In this document: positions 28,900 through 36,246 of the stretch, one piece after another
Layout of the letters: every line of letters begins with the position of its first letter
Position numbering within the stretch: position 1 is the stretch's first letter
Virus record (IMG/VR): IMGVR_UViG_3300032046_000094
Coordinates: 1-37,302 of that record
DNA: 37,302 nt
Strand: one strand, 5' to 3'
DNA from: a virus
Translations under genes and position numbers: made by a program
The notes under the pieces: model-generated
The model's database searches: none
Told to the model about the DNA's origin: nothing
Seen by the model: only the letters and a program-made list of their open reading frames with translations

Positions 28900-29463
28900 A
28901 TGGAATCAAAAGAAGATAAATTAGAGAAATTACGTAAAGAGAGAGAGTTAGAAATTCTTAAGAAAAACCATAAAGAAAATAAGTTTTATCTTAGTGAAAG
29001 CGGTGGTCTTTCTCGATATGGATGGGGAGATAATATTCTTTTTATAGGTATGCCGGTTAAGGTTAGTAAACCAGATAAAACTTGGAGAAATGGAGTCATT
29101 GAATACTTTAATGTAGAAGATGAAACTTATCCTAAAATAGGTGTTATTTGTGGCAAAAATAAAGTGAGATTTGAAAAAACATTTGGCCAAGTAATTCCAG
29201 ATAAAACCCTTCAAGAAATAGCTAATTGGGAAAACATAGAAGTTCCGGAAAAATTACAAAAAATGCCTACCAAACAACTTCTTACTGAATTTAGAAGAAT
29301 GAGAAAGTTTTATCACTCTGACTATGAAGATGATGACATTCAATTAGAAGAAGCATTTAAAAAAGAACTTTTTTTAAGAGAGCACGTCGGCCCAACTAGT
29401 GCAAAAACCAGAAAAGAAGATAGAAGAAAAAAAGCCAAGGAACATCATGGTAAATCTAAGTAA
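28900..29463 (+). CDS. Hypothetical protein with central SH3-like segment
   Basis: I choose the ATG at 28900 (MESKEDKLEKLRKERELE); an ATG at 28894 and a TTG at 28861 are alternatives, but the promoter-like motif at 28871 argues against the TTG. The 187-residue protein has a charged helical start, a beta-rich middle with IGMPVKVSKPDKTWRNGVIEYFNVEDETYPKIGVICGKNKVRF (barrel-like), and a basic tail (KTRKEDRRKKAKEHHGK). It may be a nucleic-acid-binding protein. No family claimed. The 3' end overlaps the next gene. Confidence 0.65.
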   Translation: MESKEDKLEKLRKERELEILKKNHKENKFYLSESGGLSRYGWGDNILFIGMPVKVSKPDKTWRNGVIEYFNVEDETYPKIGVICGKNKVRFEKTFGQVIPDKTLQEIANWENIEVPEKLQKMPTKQLLTEFRRMRKFYHSDYEDDDIQLEEAFKKELFLREHVGPTSAKTRKEDRRKKAKEHHGKSK

Positions 29464-30052
29464 TTCATATATAAATCACACTAAGAAATCATTAAAATCT
29501 CAAGGATTAAATCCTCAAGATTGTGTTACTTGTTTTATTTGTAAACAAAACCAAAGTTCAGAATATGTTTTAAATACTATCGTATATCCTCTTTATTTAT
29601 TTGACAACAATGATGAAAAGGTAAAATTAAAAATGGACCAACCTTCTTTATATAAAAAGGGAGGGTGTTGGTTTGCTTCTGATACCAATTCATTCTTTTT
29701 GTTGATTTCCAAAAAAATAACTGTTAATAAAAAGGGGGAAATTAATGTTTTAAAAACACCTTCAGAAGGTAAGGGTTCATTAATACATTTCATAGGAGCT
29801 TGTTTAAAAGAACACGCAATTAATAAAAAACTTTCATATAAAGAATTAGCAGCAAATTTAGATTTATCAGAATATAAACTTGATAAAATTTTTAAAGGCA
29901 TATATGGAAAACTTGATTTAAAGAATTTAATAAGAATTTCAATGGAATTTGAAGGTCACGGAAATCTTACAAAAAGATTCGTAATGTTGGAAAAAATTGT
30001 TTCTCAAAAACAAAATTTTGAATATGATTATGGTCTTGATTTTGATGAATAA
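29447..30052 (+). CDS. Hypothetical protein with possible Zn pair and C-terminal HTH
   Basis: I take the ATG at 29447 (MVNLSNSYINHTKKSL), overlapping the previous stop by 17 nt; a GTG at 29399 is less likely. The 201-residue protein has CVTCFICK near its start, which may bind zinc. Its C-terminal part contains LSYKELAANLDLSEYKLDKIFKGIYGKLDLKNLIRISMEFEG, which reads as an XRE-type helix-turn-helix. A transcription-factor role is possible but no operator is visible. The promoter of the following tRNA pair lies 12 nt past its stop. Confidence 0.65.
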   Translation: MVNLSNSYINHTKKSLKSQGLNPQDCVTCFICKQNQSSEYVLNTIVYPLYLFDNNDEKVKLKMDQPSLYKKGGCWFASDTNSFFLLISKKITVNKKGEINVLKTPSEGKGSLIHFIGACLKEHAINKKLSYKELAANLDLSEYKLDKIFKGIYGKLDLKNLIRISMEFEGHGNLTKRFVMLEKIVSQKQNFEYDYGLDFDE

Positions 30053-30071
30053 AAAATAATAATTATATTTG
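30041..30071 (+). promoter_or_regulatory. Host-type promoter of the second tRNA group
   Basis: TTTG at 30041-30044 and TATATTTG at 30064-30071, 19 nt apart. The tRNA-Arg gene starts 8 nt after the box, so its 5' end may coincide with the transcription start. Confidence 0.65.
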
Positions 30072-30079
30072 CACAATAT

Positions 30080-30153
30080 GGTTCCGTAGCTCAGTTGGAT
30101 AGAGCACATGTTTTCTAAACATGCGGTCGATGGTTCGACTCCATCCGGGACTA
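30080..30153 (+). tRNA. tRNA-Arg (UCU), second copy
   Basis: Acceptor GGTTCCG/CGGGACT, D-arm GCTC/GAGC, anticodon stem CATGT/ACATG with loop TTTCTAA gives UCU. Body differs from the copy at 23167, so it is not a recent duplicate. Confidence 0.92.
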
Positions 30154-30294
30154 CAAATCAACCACATATAGTTGATTAAGGGGTGAATAAGCTGCACCTA
30201 GCATCAGAAAAAAAATGTTTAATTAAAAGGTACAATGATACAAGTAGTGATAGAAACACTCCGCTTGTTTTTGTAAAGTCGAGGCCTTTATTTT
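30154..30294 (+). other. Structured spacer between two tRNA genes
   Basis: The 141-nt spacer holds ATCAAC/GTTGAT (30157-30176 area), GGTG/CACC, and CAAG-T-AGTG paired with CACT-CCG-CTTG (30241-30267) followed by TTTTTG. A 13-codon frame (30235-30276) overlaps the last hairpin. It may be a processed spacer, a weak terminator or a third leader; no gene is claimed. Confidence 0.4.
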
Positions 30295-30369
30295 GCTCCT
30301 GTAGCTCAGTTGGTTAGTAGCACATGACTCATAATCATGGGGTCCCTGGTTCGAACCCAGGTGGGAGCA
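30295..30369 (+). tRNA. tRNA with CAU anticodon (Met or Ile2)
   Basis: Acceptor GCTCCTG/TGGGAGC, anticodon stem CATGA/TCATG with loop CTCATAA gives CAU. It lacks the unpaired first base of initiator tRNA. Elongator Met and lysidine-modified Ile cannot be separated here. Confidence 0.88.
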
Positions 30370-30377
30370 CATTTGTA

Positions 30378-30524
30378 ATGGAAACAATTTATCATTTAAT
30401 AGGAATGTGTCCAGATGCACAATCACATATAGATATTATTGATTTATGTTTGATTTGGGATTCTTTTTATTTATATTTAACTAAATTTCCATTATCATTT
30501 ATTAAATCAAAATTTAAATTATAA
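30378..30524 (+). CDS. Small hypothetical protein (48 aa)
   Basis: The frame continues upstream through the tRNA gene, so I place the start at the ATG at 30378, 8 nt past the tRNA. The product (METIYHLIGMCPDAQSHID...) is hydrophobic and aromatic in its middle (DLCLIWDSFYLYLTKFPLSF), perhaps membrane-associated. It is 4 nt upstream of the adenylyltransferase gene. Function unknown. Confidence 0.55.
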   Translation: METIYHLIGMCPDAQSHIDIIDLCLIWDSFYLYLTKFPLSFIKSKFKL

Positions 30525-30528
30525 AATA

Positions 30529-31293
30529 ATGTCAAACGAAAAAAGAGCTTTGTTTATAGGAAGGTGGCAACCATTTCATTTAGGTCACGAATGGTTAATT
30601 AAAAACAAACTAGATAAAAATATTCCGGTCTTAATAATGGTTAGAGATGTTACTCCGGACGAATCAAATCCTTTACCTGCAGAAACCTCAGCAATGATAA
30701 TTGAAAAAGCTTTTGAAACTTGTGATGTTGAAGTTATGATTATACCAGACATTGAATCTGTAAATTGGGGAAGAGGTGTTGGTTATGAAGTAAATGAATT
30801 TGAGCCACCTCCAGCAATATACAATATTAGTGCTACTCAAATAAGAAAAGAAATTTCTGAAGGAAGTGAATCTTGGAAAGAAAAAGTAAATCCAAGAATA
30901 CACAATATTGTTGAAGAAAGTTTATCTTCTATTAATAAATTAAAAACATATCGTTTTTATAAAGAAGGCAAAAGGTGGTATGTTGACCTTCCTGAATGGA
31001 CTGGAACAAAAGCTGATTTAGAAATGGTAGCCGGCGCCGACACAATGCTTGAAATCATTACAGAAAACGGGACAGAAGTTAAATTAAACATTTCTTTATC
31101 AGAATACCCTGGTTCAACAGAATTGAAATTGATACGCAACGGAGGAGAAGAAGGTGGAGGTTATTATATTATGGAAAGTTATGAAGAATCTTCAAATACA
31201 CCATTAAATCTTGAATTATGGCTTTGTGATGTAACAAAGTTTGTCTTCGATGGTCCAATGCCAGAAAAGATTTTTATAAGAAAAACTTTATAA
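30529..31293 (+). CDS. NMN-adenylyltransferase-like domain fused to an uncharacterised C-terminal domain
   Basis: Residues 1-130 form a nucleotidyltransferase domain with LFIGRWQPFHLGHEWLI (the GRxQPxHxGH nucleotide site) and YNISATQIRKEI (the ISxTxIR motif), as in NadM/NadR-type NMN adenylyltransferases that make NAD from NMN and ATP. Residues about 140-254 are a separate beta-rich domain: FYKEGKRWYVDLPEWTGTKADLEMVAGADTMLE, later LELWLCDVTKFVFDG. It looks like a small uncharacterised family (I believe DUF6717). The fusion is unusual. With the nicotinamidase at 11127 it points to NAD metabolism. The stop overlaps the start of the methyltransferase by one base. Confidence 0.85.
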   Translation: MSNEKRALFIGRWQPFHLGHEWLIKNKLDKNIPVLIMVRDVTPDESNPLPAETSAMIIEKAFETCDVEVMIIPDIESVNWGRGVGYEVNEFEPPPAIYNISATQIRKEISEGSESWKEKVNPRIHNIVEESLSSINKLKTYRFYKEGKRWYVDLPEWTGTKADLEMVAGADTMLEIITENGTEVKLNISLSEYPGSTELKLIRNGGEEGGGYYIMESYEESSNTPLNLELWLCDVTKFVFDGPMPEKIFIRKTL

Positions 31294-32123
31294 TGTCCAA
31301 GAAAAACATTTTATCTTTATTTGATGGTTTAGGAGGAGCACGAATTGCTTTAGATGAATTAGGTGTTGAGTGTAATTATTATGCCAGCGAAATTGATGAA
31401 TATGCAATGAGGGTTCATAAAGCAAATTATCCTAACACTATTCATCTTGGAGATATTAGAAATATAAAAGCTGCTGATTTACCTAAAATACATTTATTAA
31501 TTGGAGGTTCTCCTTGTCAAAATTTAACTATGGCCGGGGATAAAAAAGGATTAGATGGAGAAAAGAGTTCTTTATTTTTTGAATATGTGAGATTAAAAAA
31601 AGAATTAAATCCAAAATATTTTTTATTAGAAAATGTGGCCAGTATGAAAAATACTGAAAAAGATAAAATGAGCGAATTAATGGGTGTCCAACCTATTAAA
31701 ATAAACTCGGCCGATTTCACAGCTCAAAATAGAAATAGATATTACTGGACAAATATACCGGTAGATGAATATGGAAAATGCGACATAATGTTAAAAGATG
31801 TTTTGGAAGATATTGATGAATTTCATTTGTCAAAAAAACATCATCAAGCATTTTTAAAATCTTATAAATGGAAATCAACGGACATTAATGGCAAATCAAA
31901 AGTATTGATGGCTTCTTATTATAAACAACCTCCTCACGCGCCATATATTGAATGTAAAACAAGTGAAAGTGGATTTAGAATGTTGTCGCCTTTAGAGTGT
32001 GAACGATTACAGGGACTGCCAGATAATTATACGAATTATGTCAGCAAGACTCAAAGATATAAAATGATTGGAAATGGATTCACAGTGCCAGTTATTAAAC
32101 ACTTATTAAAGAATATAAAATAA
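31293..32123 (+). CDS. DNA cytosine-C5 methyltransferase
   Basis: The 276-residue protein has the ordered motifs of C5-MTases: I SLFDGLGGARIAL, IV GGSPCQNL with catalytic C75, VI ENV (113-115), VIII QNRNRYYW (145-152), IX RMLSPLECERLQGLPDNYT and X YKMIGNGFTVPVI. The target-recognition region between VIII and IX is short (about 75 residues), so the recognition site is probably short. No restriction endonuclease is adjacent, so it is a solitary enzyme that may protect phage DNA or affect gene expression. Its start overlaps the previous stop by one base, and a bidirectional terminator follows. Confidence 0.93.
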   Translation: MSKKNILSLFDGLGGARIALDELGVECNYYASEIDEYAMRVHKANYPNTIHLGDIRNIKAADLPKIHLLIGGSPCQNLTMAGDKKGLDGEKSSLFFEYVRLKKELNPKYFLLENVASMKNTEKDKMSELMGVQPIKINSADFTAQNRNRYYWTNIPVDEYGKCDIMLKDVLEDIDEFHLSKKHHQAFLKSYKWKSTDINGKSKVLMASYYKQPPHAPYIECKTSESGFRMLSPLECERLQGLPDNYTNYVSKTQRYKMIGNGFTVPVIKHLLKNIK

Positions 32124-32124
32124 A

Positions 32125-32147
32125 AAACCGGCTATTAACCGGTTTCT
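32125..32147. terminator. Bidirectional terminator between convergent genes
   Basis: AAACCGG (32125-32131) pairs with CCGGTTT (32139-32145). A-run on the left and T-run on the right serve both the methyltransferase (+) and the lysine-rich gene (-). Confidence 0.75.
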
Positions 32148-32150
32148 TTA

Positions 32151-32453
32151 TTATTTTTTCGCTGCTTTTTTCTTTGCTAAGTTTTTCCACATTGCCGCAC
32201 CAGCAACTGCTTTAGGGTCTTTAGCGCCACTTTCTTTCGCTTTTTTCTCAATTTCTTTAAAACCTTTTCCTTTTTCTCCGATATCTTCACCAGCTTTAGC
32301 TTTTTTAACTACTGTTGATTTCTCTTTCTTTGTAAGTCCGGCAGAGGGCTTCTTTTTGGCAGCTTCTTCAAGGATTTCATCCGCTTTTAAACGTTTTTTT
32401 ACTTCTTCTTTTATAAGATTTTTAAGTTGTAATATTGTTATTTTCTGACCCAT
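32151..32453 (-). CDS. Lysine/alanine-rich small phage protein
   Basis: The 100-residue protein has an amphipathic start (ITILQLKNLIKEEVKKRLKADEILEEA) and a basic remainder (TKKEKSTVVKKAKAGEDIGEKGKGFKEIEKKAKESGAKDPKAVAGAAMWKNLAKKKAAKK). The phrase DPKAVAGAAMWKN occurs, as I recall, in small basic phage proteins linked to heads or DNA. A late-type motif lies 24 nt upstream, so it is expressed with virion genes; a packaged DNA-binding role is possible. Confidence 0.7.
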   Translation of the reverse strand: MGQKITILQLKNLIKEEVKKRLKADEILEEAAKKKPSAGLTKKEKSTVVKKAKAGEDIGEKGKGFKEIEKKAKESGAKDPKAVAGAAMWKNLAKKKAAKK

Positions 32454-32477
32454 TTTGATTGTTTTTAAGTTATGTGC

Positions 32478-32486
32478 ATAAATAGT
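32478..32486 (-). promoter_or_regulatory. Late-promoter-like motif ACTATTTAT
   Basis: Exact minus-strand ACTATTTAT, 24 nt before the start at 32453. Confidence 0.5.
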
Positions 32487-32517
32487 TTAATAAAAAGTGT
32501 AACATTTTCAAGGTTTA

Positions 32518-32527
32518 TACGTTTAAA
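32518..32527 (+). promoter_or_regulatory. TACGTTTAAA motif (candidate middle promoter)
   Basis: TACGTTTAAA, 17 nt before the ATG at 32545. AAAGGAG follows at 32533-32539, one of few Shine-Dalgarno-like sites in the window. Confidence 0.5.
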
Positions 32528-32544
32528 TAATAAAAGGAGACATT

Positions 32545-32943
32545 ATGAAAACTAAATTAATCGCAATTTTCGCCATCATTTTATCATATGGTGCTATCTC
32601 TCAAACAGTTAGTAAACCATATGCTAATCCAGCTAATATTTTTGGTTCTAATTTTGGAGATTTCTTCATTTCTATGTTGAGTAATCAACATTATGATATG
32701 GCTTTAAAATTTACTTCTAAAGAATCGATTAAAAAGTCTGGTTCCGCGAAAGTTCTTGAGTCATATACAAGTTATGATTACAATTATAAACTTAAGGTTA
32801 AATCAATTATTAAAGTTAATGATGTATACATCGTTAAATTTACAACCAATGAATTTGCGACCGGAAAGTTTAAAGAAATGAGAGTTATTGTTGAAAACGA
32901 TTCTTGTAAAATAATTCTTCAAGACTTAAAAATATTTAAATAA
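32545..32943 (+). CDS. Small secreted (periplasmic) protein
   Basis: The 132-residue protein has a signal peptide (KLIAIFAIILSYGAISQ, cleavage near residue 20) closely like that of the outer-membrane protein at 12149. The mature part looks like a small NTF2/DUF4783-type fold (FFISMLSNQHYDMALKFTSKES and later YIVKFTTNEFATGKFKEMRVIVEND). A role in the periplasm during infection is likely. It is preceded by a purine-rich ribosome site and a TACGTTTAAA motif and followed by a structured 3' region. Confidence 0.7.
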   Translation: MKTKLIAIFAIILSYGAISQTVSKPYANPANIFGSNFGDFFISMLSNQHYDMALKFTSKESIKKSGSAKVLESYTSYDYNYKLKVKSIIKVNDVYIVKFTTNEFATGKFKEMRVIVENDSCKIILQDLKIFK

Positions 32944-32945
32944 TT

Positions 32946-33026
32946 GGGAGTGGAGTTCGGGCAGAGTAAAGTAGAAGGCGTTTTGCAAGAGGACGCTGGC
33001 ATCGAAATGAATTGACCGCCATTCCC
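32946..33026 (+). ncRNA. GC-rich structured RNA element
   Basis: GGGAGTGG (32946-32953) pairs with CCATTCCC (33019-33026) over 8 bp with one G-T. Inside, TTCG (about 32956) pairs with CGAA (33003-33006) and GCGT (32978-32982 area) with ACGC. The stretch is far richer in G and C than its surroundings. It begins 2 nt after the secreted-protein stop and ends before a strong terminator, so it is either a structured 3' UTR or a processed small RNA. No known class is recognised. Confidence 0.55.
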
Positions 33027-33045
33027 TTTGGCCATTATAACAACA

Positions 33046-33078
33046 AAAAACCCCGGCAATCTAATTACCGGGGTTTTT
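33046..33078. terminator. Strong bidirectional terminator
   Basis: AAAAACCCCGG (33046-33056) pairs with CCGGGGTTTTT (33068-33078), 11 bp with an 11-nt loop. It ends the secreted-protein transcript (+) and the major-capsid transcript (-). Confidence 0.9.
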
Positions 33079-33110
33079 ATTATCTAATCCTTACTCAGGT
33101 ATTACTCAGA

Positions 33111-34688
33111 TTAAGAGTAAACTTGTGCGTAAGTATTCAAGTTATCAAGGATGATAACACCGTAGAAACGGTTGTTAATCATTTTCTTAGCGTAACGAGT
33201 CATAATACCTTTACGTGGAGTAAAGTCATTAGGGTCGTAGATAGTAGCAGTTAACTGAAGTGGAATGTACGGAGCGTACACGTAACCAGCCTCAAGGAAA
33301 GTGTTACCTTTGTGTCCTAAAAGAACGATACCAGCAGGCATATAAGGGTCTTTGTAAACCACATATCTATTACCTAAGTTACCCATTTTCTCAACACCTA
33401 AGTTGTATTTTTCTGTTTCTGGAGAAGCAGAAGAATCTACGTGGAAATATTCCAAGTCATCAAAAATAGCACCAGCTTCTGCAGAGCAGATAATCCAATT
33501 AGCACCACCACGTAATGTAGCTTTGTGTATTTGAGCAGAAAGCTCATTTACTCTAGTGATAAGAGTTTGGTTCCAGTCTTTTTGAGTACCGAAGAAGTTA
33601 GCATTGTTTTTTAAACCTGCATAATCCCAACGAGCTTCAAACATAGCACCTTGCACAAGGTCTCTGATGATTTCACGGTCGATTTCAGCAGCAATTTCTT
33701 CAGAAAGAAGAGCGGTTAACTCAGCTTCTGCATCAATTGAATGATATGCTTCTAAATCTTGAGCTAATTCAGGAGTCCAGTGTGCTCTCATTTTTCTTGT
33801 CATAGTGTTAACTGTAACAGAAGAGAAACGAATTGTAAGTTCAGACATTTCAGACTTAGCTTCAAGGTCGTTATAAACTTGGTAAGTTGGAATGAAAGTG
33901 AAATCTTTCAATAATGCATAGTTAAATGCAGCACCATAAACACCTACAGGACGAACGTCAAGAACGATACCAGCACTTTGCGTAACAGGAGATGGACCAT
34001 TAGCAAATAAATCAGCTCCCCATTTCTGAAGTGATGAGTAATATTTAATTGTAGAACCTGAAAGAACCACGATTGAACCGTTGTAAACAACGTTAGTTAC
34101 AGCAGACATTGCTAAAGAAGCAGATGACTGAGCTTTGTTAACATCAAAAGATGTTCCAAGTAGTATATTGGTTTCAAGTAAACCAGTAGTTGTGTTTCCA
34201 GAACCTACAGTTTGAACAGTACCATAAGCAGTAACTGCAGTACCGAAAGATGCATCATAACCTCTGTTGTCATAGAATCTCTCATATGCAGAGTTCGGGC
34301 TGAAGTTTGGACCAGCTTGGCCATTAGCAGTATTTTGAGGAGCTACTTTATCCAAAGAAACTCTTGCATCCATATAGAATAACAAACCAGAAGGTAAAGC
34401 CAAAGGCTGTACAGAAACGATTTCGTTAGCTAATAGACGAGAGAAAATTCTACGTACCATTGGGAAAGCAACAGTGTCAAAACGACCTGCAGATGAATCA
34501 AGAGTTACCTCGTTCAACATATGAGAAGCTTGGTTCTCAAGTAACTGTGCAATATTTTGTTTTTTGCCAGTGTTTAATCCTTCAAGTAAACCTGAGTTCT
34601 CCCAGTTCTTGATGATTGTTTTTCTTTGTTCGGACAAATTTCTAAGAGTTGTTAGACCAACTTGTCCTGAATTTAATAATTCACTCAT
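33111..34688 (-). CDS. gp23: Major capsid protein (T4 gp23-like)
   Basis: The 525-residue protein matches the T4 gp23 family: ENQASHMLNE and VAFPMVRRIFSRLLANEIVSVQPLALPSGLLFYMDARV in the N-terminal third, RKMRAHWTPELAQDLEAYHSIDAEAELTALLSEEIAAEIDREI in the middle, and AGIVLLGHKGNTFLEAGYVYAPYIPLQ, DPNDFTPRKGIMTRYAKKMINNRFYG at the end. The first about 65 residues would be removed by the prohead protease encoded upstream. It assembles into HK97-fold hexamers of the head. It follows the scaffold gene by 33 nt, as 22-23 do in T4, and ends in a strong terminator. Confidence 0.96.
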   Translation of the reverse strand: MSELLNSGQVGLTTLRNLSEQRKTIIKNWENSGLLEGLNTGKKQNIAQLLENQASHMLNEVTLDSSAGRFDTVAFPMVRRIFSRLLANEIVSVQPLALPSGLLFYMDARVSLDKVAPQNTANGQAGPNFSPNSAYERFYDNRGYDASFGTAVTAYGTVQTVGSGNTTTGLLETNILLGTSFDVNKAQSSASLAMSAVTNVVYNGSIVVLSGSTIKYYSSLQKWGADLFANGPSPVTQSAGIVLDVRPVGVYGAAFNYALLKDFTFIPTYQVYNDLEAKSEMSELTIRFSSVTVNTMTRKMRAHWTPELAQDLEAYHSIDAEAELTALLSEEIAAEIDREIIRDLVQGAMFEARWDYAGLKNNANFFGTQKDWNQTLITRVNELSAQIHKATLRGGANWIICSAEAGAIFDDLEYFHVDSSASPETEKYNLGVEKMGNLGNRYVVYKDPYMPAGIVLLGHKGNTFLEAGYVYAPYIPLQLTATIYDPNDFTPRKGIMTRYAKKMINNRFYGVIILDNLNTYAQVYS

Positions 34689-34721
34689 TTTTTTAGTTTT
34701 AGTTTTTTTTATTTGTTTAAT

Positions 34722-36176
34722 TTACCCTTCAATTTTTTTACTAATTCCGGCTAATCTTTTCATTCTTCTCATTTCATCACTTTCAAAAAGTGTTTGAGAA
34801 TTTGAAGAACTTACAACAGCTGGGCTAGAGGATTTCAATTTATCAATAGGAGTAGTTTTTGGTGATTTTGAAATTTTCATTTCGCTTAAGAATGTATTGT
34901 AAAGTTTTTTAGCCTCTTCAATAGTTTGAACTTTGTCAAAATCTTCAGCGATTTTAATTTTCTCATCATTTGTAAGACCTCCATTTGTGAAGAGCTTATT
35001 AGCGTAAGCTAATTTTGCATTGAAAATCTGTACTTCATTGATTTGTTTTCTAAGAACAACAAAAGACTCTTTATATTCTTTTATCGTCTGTTTTAAACTT
35101 TCGTTTTCCTTTAGTATCTCGTCGTTTTTCGACTCATTTTGAGATTTAATTTTATTTTTGTTTTCATTAACTGCAATTTGCGAATGAGGTGCATGTTTGC
35201 TTAACGAAACTCCATTTCTTTCTTTTTGTCTTTGGTCAGCACGAAGTCTTCTATGTAAAGAATCTTCTTCCATTGTTGAATCTTCTTCTGCATCAAAAGT
35301 TGCTTCATCTTCGTCAACAATTTCAAGTTCATTAAAAATGTCTAATTCATTATCGTCTCCATTATCGCCAAATCCTCCTTGTGCTTCATCTTCGAATTCA
35401 AACATAACTTCTTCTCCCACATTTGCATCATCTTCCATTTCATAAACAACTTCTTCTTCCATATCATTGTCATCAAGTTCATATTCAAATAAGTCATCTT
35501 CTTGTAAAGCTGGAGCTGGTGCTGGAGCTGGTGCTGGAGCCGGTGCTGGAGGACCTGCAGGAGCTTGAGCTTCTGGTTGGTCATCAATAATCTCAACATC
35601 ACCTTCGCCTTCGCCTTCACCATGTTCTTCAGATTCTTCTGAAGAGATTGCTTCAAGTTTAGCTAAAACGTCATCAAGTTTTTGATTAACAGTTTCGATA
35701 GTTGCTGCTTCTTCGCCTTCTGGAGCTGGAGCTTCTGTACCTTCCGGAGCAGTTGCATCTTCTGGAGCTGGCATTTCTGCTGGAGCTGCCCCACCTTCTG
35801 GTTGAGCTATTTCTTCTGCCTCACCAAGGCCATCAATTTCAAAAATATCCATTTCGTCTAAATTGTCTATGTTATTGTTTTCTTCAGATGGAATCTCATC
35901 GTCAGCTATTTCATTTTCATCACCCAATGTTTCAGGGGTTTCGTCGTTAGTTATTTCTGGAGTTTCAATTGTTTCACCACCATCGGTAGCTATTTTAATT
36001 GTTATATCTTCATTAATAGCTTTTTGCTCAAATTCTTTAAGTGCATCAATAGCAACTTGTTTGATTTTAGGAGCCAACTCTTCTTCTAGAGCCTTTCTAG
36101 CGTTATCAAGCGCAGATTTTTCTATTTCTCTGGCTTCGATTAGTGCTTGCTGTATTGAACTTTTTTTAATGCTCAT
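34722..36176 (-). CDS. Prohead core/scaffold protein (T4 gp22-like) with acidic insert
   Basis: The 484-residue protein lies between protease and capsid genes, the place of gp22. The N-terminus (residues 1-60) and C-terminal third (from about 340: ENESLKQTIKEYKESFVVLRKQINEVQIFNAKLAYANKLF, then DEKIKIAEDFDKVQTIEEAKKLYNTFL) are helical, as in scaffold proteins, and the end KSSSPAVVSSSNSQTLFE is a typical tail. Between them is a long E/D-rich, P/A-repeat region (about 70-320) with a PAPAPA run near 215. The acidic insert is much longer than in T4 gp22 (269 residues). It should be cleaved and lost or degraded during maturation. Confidence 0.82.
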   Translation of the reverse strand: MSIKKSSIQQALIEAREIEKSALDNARKALEEELAPKIKQVAIDALKEFEQKAINEDITIKIATDGGETIETPEITNDETPETLGDENEIADDEIPSEENNNIDNLDEMDIFEIDGLGEAEEIAQPEGGAAPAEMPAPEDATAPEGTEAPAPEGEEAATIETVNQKLDDVLAKLEAISSEESEEHGEGEGEGDVEIIDDQPEAQAPAGPPAPAPAPAPAPAPALQEDDLFEYELDDNDMEEEVVYEMEDDANVGEEVMFEFEDEAQGGFGDNGDDNELDIFNELEIVDEDEATFDAEEDSTMEEDSLHRRLRADQRQKERNGVSLSKHAPHSQIAVNENKNKIKSQNESKNDEILKENESLKQTIKEYKESFVVLRKQINEVQIFNAKLAYANKLFTNGGLTNDEKIKIAEDFDKVQTIEEAKKLYNTFLSEMKISKSPKTTPIDKLKSSSPAVVSSSNSQTLFESDEMRRMKRLAGISKKIEG

Positions 36177-36211
36177 CTCTAATATTGATTTGAAAGACGT
36201 TTTATTTCATC

Positions 36212-36220
36212 ATAAATAGT
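36212..36220 (-). promoter_or_regulatory. Late-promoter-like motif ACTATTTAT
   Basis: Exact minus-strand ACTATTTAT, 35 nt before the scaffold start and inside the protease-scaffold gap. Confidence 0.5.
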
Positions 36221-36246
36221 AGATAAAAAAGTAAATTCCATTTTAT

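Noticed and set aside
30223-30426. Minus-strand ORF over tRNA-CAU
   Set aside because: Typical antisense tRNA artefact with no coding signs.
35197-36219. Plus-strand ORFs rich in Ser, Leu or Val opposite the scaffold gene
   Set aside because: They are shadows caused by the biased codons of the acidic minus-strand scaffold protein.
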